DNA of 61,013 nt from Streptomyces mexicanus (GCF_902506575.1 NZ_LR732544.1:5994762-6055774); one strand, 5' to 3'. Shown: positions 8,321-17,296, counted from the first letter of the stretch. The notes: generated by a model not told the origin, from the sequence alone. A program made the numbers and translations.

Positions 8321-8641
8321 TCAGGCGGAGCGCTCGTCGGCGATCTTCTTCAGCTGCGTGATCGCGGTCATGGCGTTGGGCCATCCGGCGTAGAAGGCCA
8401 GGTGCGTGATCGCCTCGGACAGCTCCTCCACCGTGAGTCCGTTGTCCAGCGCCACACCCAGGTGATAGGGCAGCTGCTCGCTGCGGTACAGCGCGGCCAG
8501 CACGCTGACCGTGACCAGGCTGCGATCCCGTGGGGCAAGCCCGGGACGCTGCCACACGTCCTGGAAGAGGACTTCGTTGGTGACCTCGACCAGCTTCGGC
8601 GCGATGCCGGCCAGTTCCCGAGGCGCGGACTGCTGTGCCAT
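8321..8641 (-). CDS. Carboxymuconolactone decarboxylase (CMD) family protein
   Basis: 106 residues, a complete CMD domain: LAPRDRSLVTVSVLAAL, YHLGVALDNGLTVEELSE, HLAFYAGWPNAM. The CxxC of AhpD-type peroxidatic members is absent, so it is of the PcaC-like class. ATG 8641 has GGGAG about 6 nt upstream. About 70 bp separate its stop from the start of the cupin-AKR pair on the same strand, so one transcript is likely. Confidence 0.88.
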   Translation of the reverse strand: MAQQSAPRELAGIAPKLVEVTNEVLFQDVWQRPGLAPRDRSLVTVSVLAALYRSEQLPYHLGVALDNGLTVEELSEAITHLAFYAGWPNAMTAITQLKKIADERSA

Positions 8642-9253
8642 GAGGCGACTCCCTGCAAAGGTGTGAACACGAGGACGCGGCGTTGCTCACTGTCGGCCAG
8701 AAGAGGCCGACGGGCATCCGCAGGAGGGGTTCCCCGCCTCCCGGACGTGGACCGCATCCGCTGCCACCATCGAGGAAATCGCAGCTCACAGCCGTGCGGA
8801 AGGCCCTGCTGTTACAGGTACTGACAGAACCCCCCAGGGCTGGGTGTTCCACCCGGCCCGGCCTGGCCTGGACGGCCTGGACACCACCCACGAGATCCGG
8901 CACCGGGCGAACGGCTCACTGGCCGCCTACAGCTCCTGGACCGGGTCCTTCATCCGCTGATCGTCGGGCATCGTCCCGGCCCCCGTCCGCAGCAGCACGA
9001 CCATGTACGGGTCGTTCAAGGGTGTGCTCGCCCTCATGGCCACCCCTACCCCTCCCCCACACCAAGCCCGGGCCGAGCAGGCCGAAGTCGGCTGAACAGA
9101 GTGTGACCGCGTGGGTACAGCAGTTCTCGTTCGGGTGTGCGATGTGATCACTCGATCGTGAGTTTTTCCCTTCATGTTCCCGGTGCGACGTGATGCTGGA
9201 CAGGACGGCGTATGACCGGCGCCGCTCGGACGTGCTGGACCGGAGGGGGCCTG
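8642..9253. other. Intergenic, no gene supported
   Basis: 612 bp between the start of the CMD gene and the small-protein gene at 9254. A stretch near 8830-8959 on the plus strand translates plausibly (WVFHP, HEIRHRANGS, ending SFIR and a stop) but lacks a start and was not recognised; it may be a gene remnant. Promoters for both divergent units must lie here. Confidence 0.35.
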
Positions 9254-9529
9254 ATGCAGGGAGCGGATCGGCGCGGGCGTCTGGATGAACAGGCGGTGCT
9301 GCTGGTGGCCGGGGTGGCCGATCTGGCGGTGAGCGCATTGGGGTCGGCTCTGGGGACGGTGCGGGGGTTGCTGCGGCGTTCGGACGCCGCGGATCTGGCC
9401 GCGCAGGCCGAGCAGGACCTGATGGCGCGCGGTCGCATCGCGCTGGACCGGCACGCGGCCGTTCCCCCGGCCCACTTGGAGATCCTCGCTCGGCATGCCC
9501 TGTCCCGGCGGGCCGCCGGCGATGTCTGA
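9254..9529 (+). CDS. Small helical protein coupled to a polyprenyl synthase
   Basis: 91 residues, not recognised. ATG 9254 has GGAGGGGG close upstream. Residues about 12-38 (VLLVAGVADLAVSALGSALG) are hydrophobic and could be one membrane helix; the rest is charged and helical. The last codons overlap the start of the polyprenyl synthase by 8 nt, so the two are translationally coupled. A role as membrane tether or partner of the synthase is inference only. Confidence 0.65.
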   Translation: MQGADRRGRLDEQAVLLVAGVADLAVSALGSALGTVRGLLRRSDAADLAAQAEQDLMARGRIALDRHAAVPPAHLEILARHALSRRAAGDV

Positions 9530-10574
9530 GCGGTGGGAGCCGGCCACGTTCAAGAGCCGGATCGACAAGGTGCTGCGCGACTTCGTCGCGCAGGAAGCGG
9601 ACCAGCTGGTGGCGATCGACCCCGCGCTGGAGCCGGTGGCCGAGCAGCTTCAGGCGGCGGTGGCGGACGGTAAACGGCTGCGGGCGGCGTTCTGCTACTG
9701 GGGCTGGCGTGCGGCAGGGCAGCCGGACGGTGATTCGCTGGTGCGGGCGGCGGCCTCCATGGAGCTGGTGCACGCCGCTGCGATCGTGCACGACGATCTC
9801 ATCGACGACAGCCCGTTGCGGCACGGCCGGCCCACGGCCCAGGTGGCGCTGCGCGGGGCGTTGCGTCGTCGCCCACGTGCCGTCTCCGCAGCCAGGTCGC
9901 TGGCGATGCTGGTCGGGGACCTGCTGATGTCGCTGGCCGGGCAGCTGTTCGTCACCAGCGGTCTGCCCGCGGCATACCTGGCGCGGGCCCGCCCCTTGTG
10001 GTCGGTCATGGCCCGGGAACTGGTAGCGGGCGAGTGCCTGGAGATTCTGCACACAGCGGCCGATCCGGACACCGCCGCGTCGTTGAAGGTGATCCGGTAC
10101 AAGACGGCCAAGTACACGGTCGAACACCCTCTCCTCATCGGCGGGGTGCTGGCCGGGGCCGGCGGGCGGCTGCGCGAGGGCTACTCCGCCTACGGGCTGC
10201 CGCTGGGCGAGGCGTTCCAGCTGCGGGACGACCTGCTCGGTCTGTTCGGCGACCCGGAACATACCGGCAAGGCCGGCGCCGACGACGTACGCGGTCATCG
10301 ACCCACCGCCCTGCTGGCGGAGACCTGGCGTGTCGCCGGTGAGGAGGATCGGGAGCAGTTGCGCGGCCTGCTCGGCAGACGCGGAGCGGACACCGGCGGT
10401 CTGGACACGGTCCGCGAGCTGATGCGCCGATTGAAGACACCCGACCTCATCGAGGACATGATCACCGCGCGGGTCGAGACCGCTCTTGGTGCTCTGCACG
10501 AGCTCGACGTTCCCGCGCACGCTGTCGCGGCCCTGACCGCACTGGCGCACTCCGCGGCGGTCCGCCGGTCCTGA
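9522..10574 (+). CDS. trans-Polyprenyl diphosphate synthase (GGPP synthase-like)
   Basis: 350 residues of the all-helical isoprenyl diphosphate synthase family, condensing isopentenyl diphosphate onto allylic diphosphates. The first Asp-rich motif is in AAAIVHDDLIDDSPLRHGRPT; the second is QLRDDLLGLFGDP, with GKAGADDVRGHRPT following. Residues 4 and 5 before the first Asp motif are Ala, which fits a GGPP or longer product rather than FPP. ATG 9522 lies inside the 3' end of the small gene upstream. A DUF2236 oxygenase follows at 87 nt on the same strand. Confidence 0.88.
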   Translation: MSERWEPATFKSRIDKVLRDFVAQEADQLVAIDPALEPVAEQLQAAVADGKRLRAAFCYWGWRAAGQPDGDSLVRAAASMELVHAAAIVHDDLIDDSPLRHGRPTAQVALRGALRRRPRAVSAARSLAMLVGDLLMSLAGQLFVTSGLPAAYLARARPLWSVMARELVAGECLEILHTAADPDTAASLKVIRYKTAKYTVEHPLLIGGVLAGAGGRLREGYSAYGLPLGEAFQLRDDLLGLFGDPEHTGKAGADDVRGHRPTALLAETWRVAGEEDREQLRGLLGRRGADTGGLDTVRELMRRLKTPDLIEDMITARVETALGALHELDVPAHAVAALTALAHSAAVRRS

Positions 10575-10660
10575 TCTGCCGCTCCGGGGCGGGCAGTTGC
10601 CGCTCCCCCAGTGGCCACCCCCCGCCTCGTGGAAATCCCGCCCGTACAAGGAGTTCTGCC

Positions 10661-11821
10661 ATGACCTGCACCGAGGCCTCCATGGACGCCCTGCGCCAGG
10701 CCGGTGACGACCTCGCCGACGCCGTCGTCGCCGAACTGTTCGAACGGGGGGAAGTGGGCAAGTTCAACACCTTGATGCGCCACGTCTCCACCGCCGGCAC
10801 CCCCCTGCCGGACGGACTGCCCGACGTCGCACGCGAGTACCTTCAGGCCACCAGCGTCCCACCGACCTGGGTAGACTGGGGCGAGATGGAGAAAGCCCGG
10901 CTGTTCTTCATCGACAACAACGTGCACATCTCCACCGCGCTGGCCTTCGCTTCCATGCCCGCCTGCTACGTCGTCCCGCACGTCGCGAAGCTGCTGTCGG
11001 CCACCCACGGGCTGAACTACCCGTCCAAGCGGATGGCGGAGACCGGCCAGTTCACCGTCTACCTCATGCAGCCCGACGCCTTCGAGGCAGGAAGCCGGTT
11101 CATCCCCGCCGCCCAGAAAGTGCGCCTGCTGCACGCCTCCATCCGCCACCACCTCACGCGGGAGAACCGCTGGGACACCGAGACGATGGGAACGCCGATC
11201 TGCCAGGAGGACATGATCGGCGGGCAGATGTTCTTCTCCCTCCTGGTCCTGGACAGCCTGCACCGGCTCGGCATCCACATGAGCGCCGAGGGAGCCGAGG
11301 CGTACTTCTATGCCTGGCGTGTGGTCGGCGCCATGCTGGGCGTCGACCAGGAGGCCGTCCCGAAGACCCTTGACGAGGCCCGGCAGTTCCTCGACCTGTA
11401 CATGGTCCGGCATATGGGGCCCTCCGCAGAAGGAGCCCAGCTGACCCGGCAACTCATCGATCTCTACGAGGATGTCGTGCCCGGCACCTTCTTCGACCCC
11501 ATCGTCTCCGCCCTGATCCGCTACCTGATCGGCGACACCTGCGCCGACTGGCTGCAGGTCCCCCGCACCCCGTGGGACACCGTCGTCAAGACCGTGCCGC
11601 ACCTGCTCGGCGTCCTGGAGACCATCGAGGACCGCTCCCCGCTCGGAGCCTGGGCGCTGGACCGCCTCGGCCACCTCACCACCATCTTCGAGTTGTCGTC
11701 CCTCACCCGCGGACGCGTCATGCACTACGCCGTCCCGGAGCAGCTGAGGAAAGACTTCGGTGTCAGCGGCGCCCTGCCGCGCACCCACCGATGGACGCCC
11801 CCCGCCGCCACCGTCTCCTAG
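10661..11821 (+). CDS. DUF2236 / MpaB-type (Lcp-like) oxygenase
   Basis: 386 residues of the DUF2236 family, which includes rubber oxygenase Lcp (heme b) and fungal MpaB, an enzyme that cleaves a prenyl chain. QKVRLLHASIRHHL carries the His expected to be the axial heme ligand. In KRMAETGQF the conserved Arg and Thr are present, but the Lys found in Lcp is Glu. AAGGAG lies upstream of ATG 10661. No signal peptide is seen, so it is cytoplasmic, unlike secreted Lcp. Next to a polyprenyl synthase, oxidation or cleavage of an isoprenoid is a reasonable inference. Confidence 0.8.
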   Translation: MTCTEASMDALRQAGDDLADAVVAELFERGEVGKFNTLMRHVSTAGTPLPDGLPDVAREYLQATSVPPTWVDWGEMEKARLFFIDNNVHISTALAFASMPACYVVPHVAKLLSATHGLNYPSKRMAETGQFTVYLMQPDAFEAGSRFIPAAQKVRLLHASIRHHLTRENRWDTETMGTPICQEDMIGGQMFFSLLVLDSLHRLGIHMSAEGAEAYFYAWRVVGAMLGVDQEAVPKTLDEARQFLDLYMVRHMGPSAEGAQLTRQLIDLYEDVVPGTFFDPIVSALIRYLIGDTCADWLQVPRTPWDTVVKTVPHLLGVLETIEDRSPLGAWALDRLGHLTTIFELSSLTRGRVMHYAVPEQLRKDFGVSGALPRTHRWTPPAATVS

Positions 11822-11848
11822 CCGTGCTTCGTCAGGTCACCCCCGTTC

Positions 11849-13114
11849 TCAGCCGTCGGACGGCGAGGCGCTCGCCTGCCGCACGTCCTCCTCGGGGACG
11901 GCGGGCCGCAGTGGCTGCCGTCGGGAACCGGCGAGGCACCAGACCGTAGTGACCACGCCGCCCGCGCCGACGGCCCCCAGCAGCAGTCGGTGGTCGACGA
12001 CAGCGACCAGGCCGGCTCCGACCCCCTGGGCCACCACGCTGGGACCGAACAGGAACGTGTTCGCCGTGGCCGCCACCCGTCCCAGGAGGTTCTCCGGCGT
12101 CTCCCGCTGCACCGCCGTCAACGCGCTGATGAGCCCGCACGGCAGACCGACGCCGATCAGCACGCTTCCCGCGAGGGCGAGGCCGGTGGACGAGGTGGCG
12201 CGCAGGACCACGCCCAGGGAGAAGACGGCGATGCCCGCGGCGCTGAAAGCGGGCTCCGACATACGGCGCATCAGGGCGCCCGCCGTCAGACCGCCCAGCA
12301 TGGAGCCGATCCCCTGGAAGGTGTACAGCACTCCGACGAAGGCGGCGTCGCGGTGCAGGCCGGAGTCCACCACGGCGTAGACGGCCGCGGCGTTGAGACC
12401 GCTGAGCAGCATGACGGAGCCACCCGCAAGGACCAGGCGGCGCAGCAGGGGGTGCCGCCAGAGGTAACGGGCGCCCTCCACCGTCTGAGCCGCCCAGGAC
12501 TCGCGCCCCGGGCGGCCGACCGGGGGCTCGGACACCCGTATGCAGGCGAAGGCCGCCGCCGCGGCCAGGAAGGTCGCCGCGTCCAGCAGGGCCACGGAGA
12601 AGCCGCCCCGGGCGGCGAACAGGGCGGCCCCTGCCAGGGGCGCCACCAGTTTCATCCCCTCGTTCGCGGTCATCCGCAGCCCGTTGAAGTCGCCCCGCAG
12701 CTCGGCCGGTACGGCGGCGGTGACCAGCGCCGCCTCCGCGGCGTCCTGCAGCACGGTGCTGATCCCGTAGACGATCATGACGGCGAACAGGATCCACAGG
12801 CCGTCGGCGGACCTGACCGCCAGCAGCGGCAGCAGCAGCACGGCCATGGCGACGTTCGTGGCGATCAGCAGCGTCCGCCGCTGGGTCCGGTCGGCCACCA
12901 CCCCGACGGCGGGGCCGAAGAGGGTGGGCAGCCATACGCAGAAGGTGGCCAGCGCCGCGACACTGCTCGACCCGGTCAGCTCCTTCACCCACATGCCGGC
13001 GACCAGCGACATGGCCGTGCTGCCGAAACCCGACACGACCACACCGCTCAGGTACAGGCCGGAGTTCCGGTCGGTCAGCACCTTCCTCAGGCCAGTGGGT
13101 CCGGTCACGTGCAT
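11849..13114 (-). CDS. MFS transporter, 12-TM EntS/MFS_3 type
   Basis: 421 residues with about 12 hydrophobic segments. The loop after TM2 has VGVVADRTQRRTLL, the MFS motif A. The overall pattern matches drug or siderophore exporters of the EntS/MFS_3 group. AAGGAGA precedes ATG 13114. Convergent with the DUF2236 gene (stops 27 bp apart). The substrate is unknown. Confidence 0.85.
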   Translation of the reverse strand: MHVTGPTGLRKVLTDRNSGLYLSGVVVSGFGSTAMSLVAGMWVKELTGSSSVAALATFCVWLPTLFGPAVGVVADRTQRRTLLIATNVAMAVLLLPLLAVRSADGLWILFAVMIVYGISTVLQDAAEAALVTAAVPAELRGDFNGLRMTANEGMKLVAPLAGAALFAARGGFSVALLDAATFLAAAAAFACIRVSEPPVGRPGRESWAAQTVEGARYLWRHPLLRRLVLAGGSVMLLSGLNAAAVYAVVDSGLHRDAAFVGVLYTFQGIGSMLGGLTAGALMRRMSEPAFSAAGIAVFSLGVVLRATSSTGLALAGSVLIGVGLPCGLISALTAVQRETPENLLGRVAATANTFLFGPSVVAQGVGAGLVAVVDHRLLLGAVGAGGVVTTVWCLAGSRRQPLRPAVPEEDVRQASASPSDG

Positions 13115-13828
13115 CAGTTCTCCTTGTCGAGGCTCCGGCACCGACGACCCCGCGGTTCACCTACTGGCGCGTATCCAACCAGGCGTACGACTGCTGCCGG
13201 CAGCTTTCGGCCATCACCTCCGCGGGACGGCCCGCGTGATTGAGGTGCGCGTGGACAGCGGCAGGTGGCGCTGGTAGACAGCGGGCAAGTGTCCTCAGCG
13301 TGCCTTTTGGTTTCGTTACGCGATCCCAACGGTCGCCGGGGGCACCGCGGTTACACCCGGGCCACGCTGCCGCATACAGCGGGGCAGGCTCACTGCGCAG
13401 CCGATGCGCATCACGATGGGCTCCATTGCCCAGCCGGCGCCTGAGTGGCGTACACTCCCACCCCGCCGAACACACCGCGATGCCAGGGTGCGCGGCATCG
13501 TCCGCGCCACGCATCGCCCTTGCGCAGGATGACGGATCAGTGCGCAAACCGACCCGTCCGCGCACACCCGGGGACCAAGCGCCACATGCCCCGGGTGAAA
13601 GGACCTACGGCAACGCCGAGATGACACAATAACCGCCGCACTTCCGCGACCACTGCTGCACCCGGCACCGACACGACCCAGCCCCTTCTCCCAGGCCCGC
13701 CGCGCTGCCCCACCCGGCTGCCGCACATCACCTCCTCCGACAGCCCTCCAGCCGTCTCCTCACCACCCCCGGCACACGAGCCCGCGTCCACCATCGTTGA
13801 TTTCGGCCACGACGACAGGAGCACACCC
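13115..13828. other. Long intergenic stretch, no gene supported
   Basis: 714 bp between divergent genes. Frames of 100-140 codons exist on both strands but show no recognisable domain, no good ribosome site and Arg/Pro/Ala-rich shadow-like composition. No tRNA or repeat was seen. Confidence 0.45.
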
Positions 13829-14713
13829 ATGACGGACCCGATGTCCTTCTTGCTCGAACGCCTGCATGCGGCCGGCCTGACCGACGTCGTCGCGGCCGAG
13901 CCGGCCACGGGAGGCCTCGCCGCGACCGCAGGGCTCGCGCGCCGCAGTGACGGCACGTCGATATTCGTCAAGGCGTTCGGCGAGCCGCCGTCGGACGACG
14001 CCTTCACCGCGGAAGCCGAAGGGCTCACCGTCCTGCGCGAGGCGGGCGGCGTCGCCACGCCCGAGATCATCCTCGCGGACCGCGACCTGCTCGTACTGTC
14101 CGCGCTGCAACCCCGGCCTGGCCCCGAAACCTTCTGGGAGCAGCTCGCGCATGCGCTCGCCCATCTGCACACCACCACGCGCTCCCCCCGCTTCGGGTGG
14201 CACCGGGACAACTGGCTGGGCCGTCGTCGGCAGGTCAACACCTGGACTGACGACGGGTTCGAGTTCTTCGCCCAGCACCGTCTGCTGCGCTGGCTCGGCG
14301 AGCGTCGCGTCCAGGAGGCGCTCGACGCCACGGACCGGGCGGCGCTGGAGCGGCTGTGCCACCGGCTGCCCGAACTGCTGCCGGTCAGACCCGCGTGCCT
14401 GACGCACGGCGACCTATGGGCGCTGAACGTCATGGCCACCCCCGACGGGCGGCCCGCGCTGATCGACCCGGCCGTGTCGTACACGTGGGCCGAGGTCGAC
14501 CTGGCCCACCTGTGGACGACGGCGCCGCCGGCCGAGGCACACGTGTTCTTCGAGCTGTACGCCGAGCTGACCGGGCTGGACCGCGCCTGGCGCGCACGCA
14601 TGCCGATCCTCCAGCTGCGCCAGCACCTGGCCGTGATCGCCCAGTTCGACCCCGATTGGGGTGCCGCCGATCTCGTGCGCGCCACGCTCGCCCCGTTCCG
14701 GCCGCGACACTGA
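13829..14713 (+). CDS. Fructosamine/ketosamine-3-kinase family protein
   Basis: 294 residues. The N-lobe includes the ATP-binding Lys in SIFVKAFGEP. The APH-like catalytic loop is LTHGDLWALNV, followed by the metal-binding LIDPAVSYTWAEVDLA, a fructosamine-kinase signature. The family phosphorylates ketosamines (glycated amines) and so repairs early glycation products. AGGAG lies about 8 nt before ATG 13829. Its 3' end abuts an IS256-type transposase scrap, so the last residues may have been altered by insertion or deletion. Confidence 0.87.
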   Translation: MTDPMSFLLERLHAAGLTDVVAAEPATGGLAATAGLARRSDGTSIFVKAFGEPPSDDAFTAEAEGLTVLREAGGVATPEIILADRDLLVLSALQPRPGPETFWEQLAHALAHLHTTTRSPRFGWHRDNWLGRRRQVNTWTDDGFEFFAQHRLLRWLGERRVQEALDATDRAALERLCHRLPELLPVRPACLTHGDLWALNVMATPDGRPALIDPAVSYTWAEVDLAHLWTTAPPAEAHVFFELYAELTGLDRAWRARMPILQLRQHLAVIAQFDPDWGAADLVRATLAPFRPRH

Positions 14714-14780
14714 GCCCAACGGCTCGTTCGAGCTGGAGATGGTCAAGAAGCGGCAGAAGCACCTCACCGGGGTCGACGAG
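14712..14780 (+). mobile_element. Remnant of an IS256-family transposase
   Basis: The frame at 14712-14780 reads NGSFELEMVKKRQKHLTGVD plus ER. It closely resembles the conserved segment of IS256-type transposases before the catalytic core (GSFEP-x-IVKKRQRRLTG-x-DE). Only about 23 codons survive, starting at the stop codon of the kinase gene. No inverted repeats or DDE residues remain. It marks an old insertion and deletion here. Confidence 0.6.
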
Positions 14781-15024
14781 AGGTTCGGTCGCGCTCCCGG
14801 AGGGCGGGGCATCACCCAGGGGTGCGAAGGCCGACCATGTCGTCACCGCCCGACCGGTCCGATCACGCCGGTCGGCGTTTCATACCTTGCACGGCGAAAT
14901 TCGCCCGTTGGTGTGCAATAGGCCGTCTGCGCACGTGTGTGGGGCCGGTGGGGACGGATAGTGAATCCGCCGCCGGGGCGAGGGGTTCCGGCGGGTTCCG
15001 ACCGCAAAGCAGAGGTGTACCACC
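14781..15024. other. Upstream region of the EF-hand operon
   Basis: Together with the transposase scrap this is 311 bp without an intact gene. The promoter of the four-gene operon should lie here; no clear -35/-10 or operator was picked out. Confidence 0.35.
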
Positions 15025-15561
15025 ATGGCCACCACCGAGGCGAACAACCGTGCCCGGCTCGTCTTCTCCCTGTTCGACGCCGACGGGAACGGCTACATCG
15101 AGCCCGCCGACTTCGAGTTGATGGGCGGCCGGGTCGCCGCCGCCGTACCTGCGGCCGGGGAGGAGGCGAAGAACAGGCTGCTGAGTGCCTTCCAGCGGTA
15201 CTGGCAGACGCTGGTGACCGAGCTGGACGCCAACGGCGACGGGCGTATCAGCCCCGAGGAGTTCACCGCGACCGTCCTCAATCCCCAGCGCTTCGACGCA
15301 ACGGTGAGCGAGTTCGCCGAGGCGCTCGCCGCGCTGGGTGACCCGGACGGCGACGGCCGCGTCACCCGGCCGGACTTCCTCGCCTTGATGACCGCGATCG
15401 GCTTCGAGCAGGCCAACATCGAGGCGCTGTTCGACGCCTTCGGCCCGGACGGGGACGACCGCGTGGCCGTGCGCACCTGGGCCGACGGCATCCGGGACTA
15501 CTACCGGCCCGAGAAGTCCGGCATCCCCGGCGATCACCTGACCGCAGGGGCCGCTGGATGA
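15025..15561 (+). CDS. EF-hand calcium-binding protein (calerythrin-like)
   Basis: 178 residues. Three canonical EF loops are visible: DADGNGYIEPAD near residue 18, DANGDGRISPEE near 70, DPDGDGRVTRPD near 108. A fourth, degenerate loop (GPDGDDRVAVRT) lies near 142. Length and layout match bacterial calerythrin-type Ca buffers or sensors. No signal peptide, so cytoplasmic. The start region is GCAGAGGTGTACCACC-ATG. Its stop overlaps the next start (ATGA), so it is the first gene of a tightly coupled four-gene operon with three enzymes. Confidence 0.88.
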   Translation: MATTEANNRARLVFSLFDADGNGYIEPADFELMGGRVAAAVPAAGEEAKNRLLSAFQRYWQTLVTELDANGDGRISPEEFTATVLNPQRFDATVSEFAEALAALGDPDGDGRVTRPDFLALMTAIGFEQANIEALFDAFGPDGDDRVAVRTWADGIRDYYRPEKSGIPGDHLTAGAAG

Positions 15562-16670
15562 TCCCGATCGCCGGACAGCGCCAGGACGAGCGGGAGTTAC
15601 CCTCCGTCGGGCTCGCCGTCGGCCGGGGCACCGGCCCCGAGCTCGCGGACGCCTTCGAACGGGTCCTCGAAGCGCTCACCACCGGCGTCCGCATCGTGCG
15701 GTCGCCGCGGCTGTACCACTCCTACGTCTCGCTGCGCGCTGAGGGGGACGTAGCCCGGATCCGGCGGCTGACAGCCGAGGACGCAGCGCACTACGAGGAA
15801 TTCTGCCGTGGTCTCGCCGCACGGGGCACGCCCGCTGTGTTCCGCACCGCCGTCAACGCTCAGTCTCTGTACCTGGTCCGGCAGCGCTTGCGCGCTGTGA
15901 AGGTCGACCACCTCGCGGCCGGCGGGAAGTCGTTGCTCCTGGTGCGCGATCAGGCGCAGGGCTTCTACACCGGCAAGAACCGGCATACCGACGGCCAGGT
16001 GGTCCGCACCCTCGCCTTCAGCCGGGACATCACCGAGGCGGTCATCGTCCACGCGCTGGAAAGGGCCCGGCTCGCCTGGCCCGACGGTGGCCCCGACCGG
16101 ATTGTGATGGCGTACAAATTCCACTTGCTGGACGGCGCGTTCGACGCGTGGGCGGCAGCGATCGCCGCACGGCACGGGGTGCGTATCGACGTGTTCCAGC
16201 CGGACACGGTCAACCGCAATCTGCTGGCACACGACCTGCCGGACCGCACGCTGCTCATCGCAGGGAACGAGTGGGCCGACATCATGCACGTCGTGCTGCT
16301 GGACCGGTTCGGCTCCGAGCGGCAGGAGAACCGCTGCACGGAGAACGTGTATCTCGCCCCGGAAGCGGCCGGCCTCGTCGAGTACCAGACCGTGCACGGC
16401 TCGGCCGACGATCTGGCCGGGCGGGACCTGGTCAATCCGGTCGCGACCATCCGCGCGGCGGCCCTCGTCGCGGAGCGGCACGTCGGGCACGACGGCGCTG
16501 TGCAGCGGACCGAGACGGCGCTGAGGGCGTTGGCCGCGGAGGGCGTACGCACCCCGGATCTCGGCGGTCGGCACTCCACCAGCGGGGTGGTGAAGGCGCT
16601 GCTGGACGCGCTGGCGCCGGCCGCCGGGGAGCGAGGGATGCGGGACGGCGCCCTGGCGGGCGGATCGTGA
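15558..16670 (+). CDS. Divergent isocitrate/isopropylmalate dehydrogenase-family enzyme, TTA codon at position 14
   Basis: 370 residues of the beta-decarboxylating dehydrogenase fold. Landmarks: GRGTGPEL near 22-29, the Arg-rich substrate segment RQRLRAVKV near 110, Tyr in VRDQAQGFYTGKN, the catalytic-type Lys in MAYKFHLLDG, and VHGSADDLAGRDLVNPVATI near the C-terminus. The usual GDILSD reads ADIMHV, so one metal-binding Asp is kept and the second replaced. It is probably active on an unusual 2-hydroxyacid, but the substrate is unknown. Codon 14 is TTA (15597-15599), the only in-frame TTA noticed in an intact gene of the window, implying dependence on the bldA tRNA. Start and stop both overlap the neighbouring genes by 4 nt. 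Confidence 0.8.
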   Translation: MIPIAGQRQDERELPSVGLAVGRGTGPELADAFERVLEALTTGVRIVRSPRLYHSYVSLRAEGDVARIRRLTAEDAAHYEEFCRGLAARGTPAVFRTAVNAQSLYLVRQRLRAVKVDHLAAGGKSLLLVRDQAQGFYTGKNRHTDGQVVRTLAFSRDITEAVIVHALERARLAWPDGGPDRIVMAYKFHLLDGAFDAWAAAIAARHGVRIDVFQPDTVNRNLLAHDLPDRTLLIAGNEWADIMHVVLLDRFGSERQENRCTENVYLAPEAAGLVEYQTVHGSADDLAGRDLVNPVATIRAAALVAERHVGHDGAVQRTETALRALAAEGVRTPDLGGRHSTSGVVKALLDALAPAAGERGMRDGALAGGS

Positions 16671-17296
16671 GCGGAGTGGGGACGATCCTGGTCATCGTGG
16701 ATCTGCAGAACGACTTCTGCGCGGGTCCTGTGGCCAGGGCCCGCTTCGGCGGTGACCCCGCCGTCCTCGACGCGGTCGTCGCCGGCAGTGGCCGCGCCGC
16801 CGGGGCGGCCCGCCGAGCGGGCGTGGAGGTCGTGTTCGTGCGCTTCCTGGGTGATGTCGAGCATCAGGGGGAGAGTTGGCGGCTGCGCGACCGGCTGCTC
16901 GGCAAGGACCCGAAGTGCCTGGAGGGGTCGTGGGGTGCCGAGTTCCATGGTCCACTGCCGGAGCCGGGCGAGGCCGTGTTCACCAAGCACGCGTGCTTCG
17001 ACGCCTTCCTCGCCGGTGGCTTCGAGGACCACCTGGCCGGGCGAGGCGTGCGCCATCTGGTGTTCGCCGGGCTGTTCGCCGACGTGTGCGTGGACTCCAC
17101 CGCCCGCACCGCTTTCCAAAAGGGCTTCCATGTCACCGTCCTGACGGACTGCACGACCTCTCTGCACCTGCCGTACGAGGAGGTCCTGCGTTTCATGCGC
17201 ACCGTGTACGGCGCACGGACCACGACCGCGGACGACCCGGCTGCGTGGACGGTGCCGGCGCTCGTTCCCGGACTCGCACGAAAGGAGGAGGCATGA
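16667..17296 (+). CDS. Isochorismatase-family cysteine hydrolase
   Basis: 209 residues. The catalytic triad of the family is visible: Asp in VIVDLQNDFC near 12, Lys in FTKHACFDAF near 106, Cys in LFADVCVDSTARTAF near 141. Members include nicotinamidase, isochorismatase and N-carbamoylsarcosine amidase; which reaction applies cannot be told. GTG 16667 overlaps the stop of the dehydrogenase (GTGA). Its own stop overlaps the methyltransferase start. Confidence 0.88.
   Translation: MSGVGTILVIVDLQNDFCAGPVARARFGGDPAVLDAVVAGSGRAAGAARRAGVEVVFVRFLGDVEHQGESWRLRDRLLGKDPKCLEGSWGAEFHGPLPEPGEAVFTKHACFDAFLAGGFEDHLAGRGVRHLVFAGLFADVCVDSTARTAFQKGFHVTVLTDCTTSLHLPYEEVLRFMRTVYGARTTTADDPAAWTVPALVPGLARKEEA

Noticed and set aside
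13161..13726. Minus-strand ORFs in the 714-bp gap
   Set aside because: No ribosome site or recognisable motif, and overlapping frames on both strands are similarly open.
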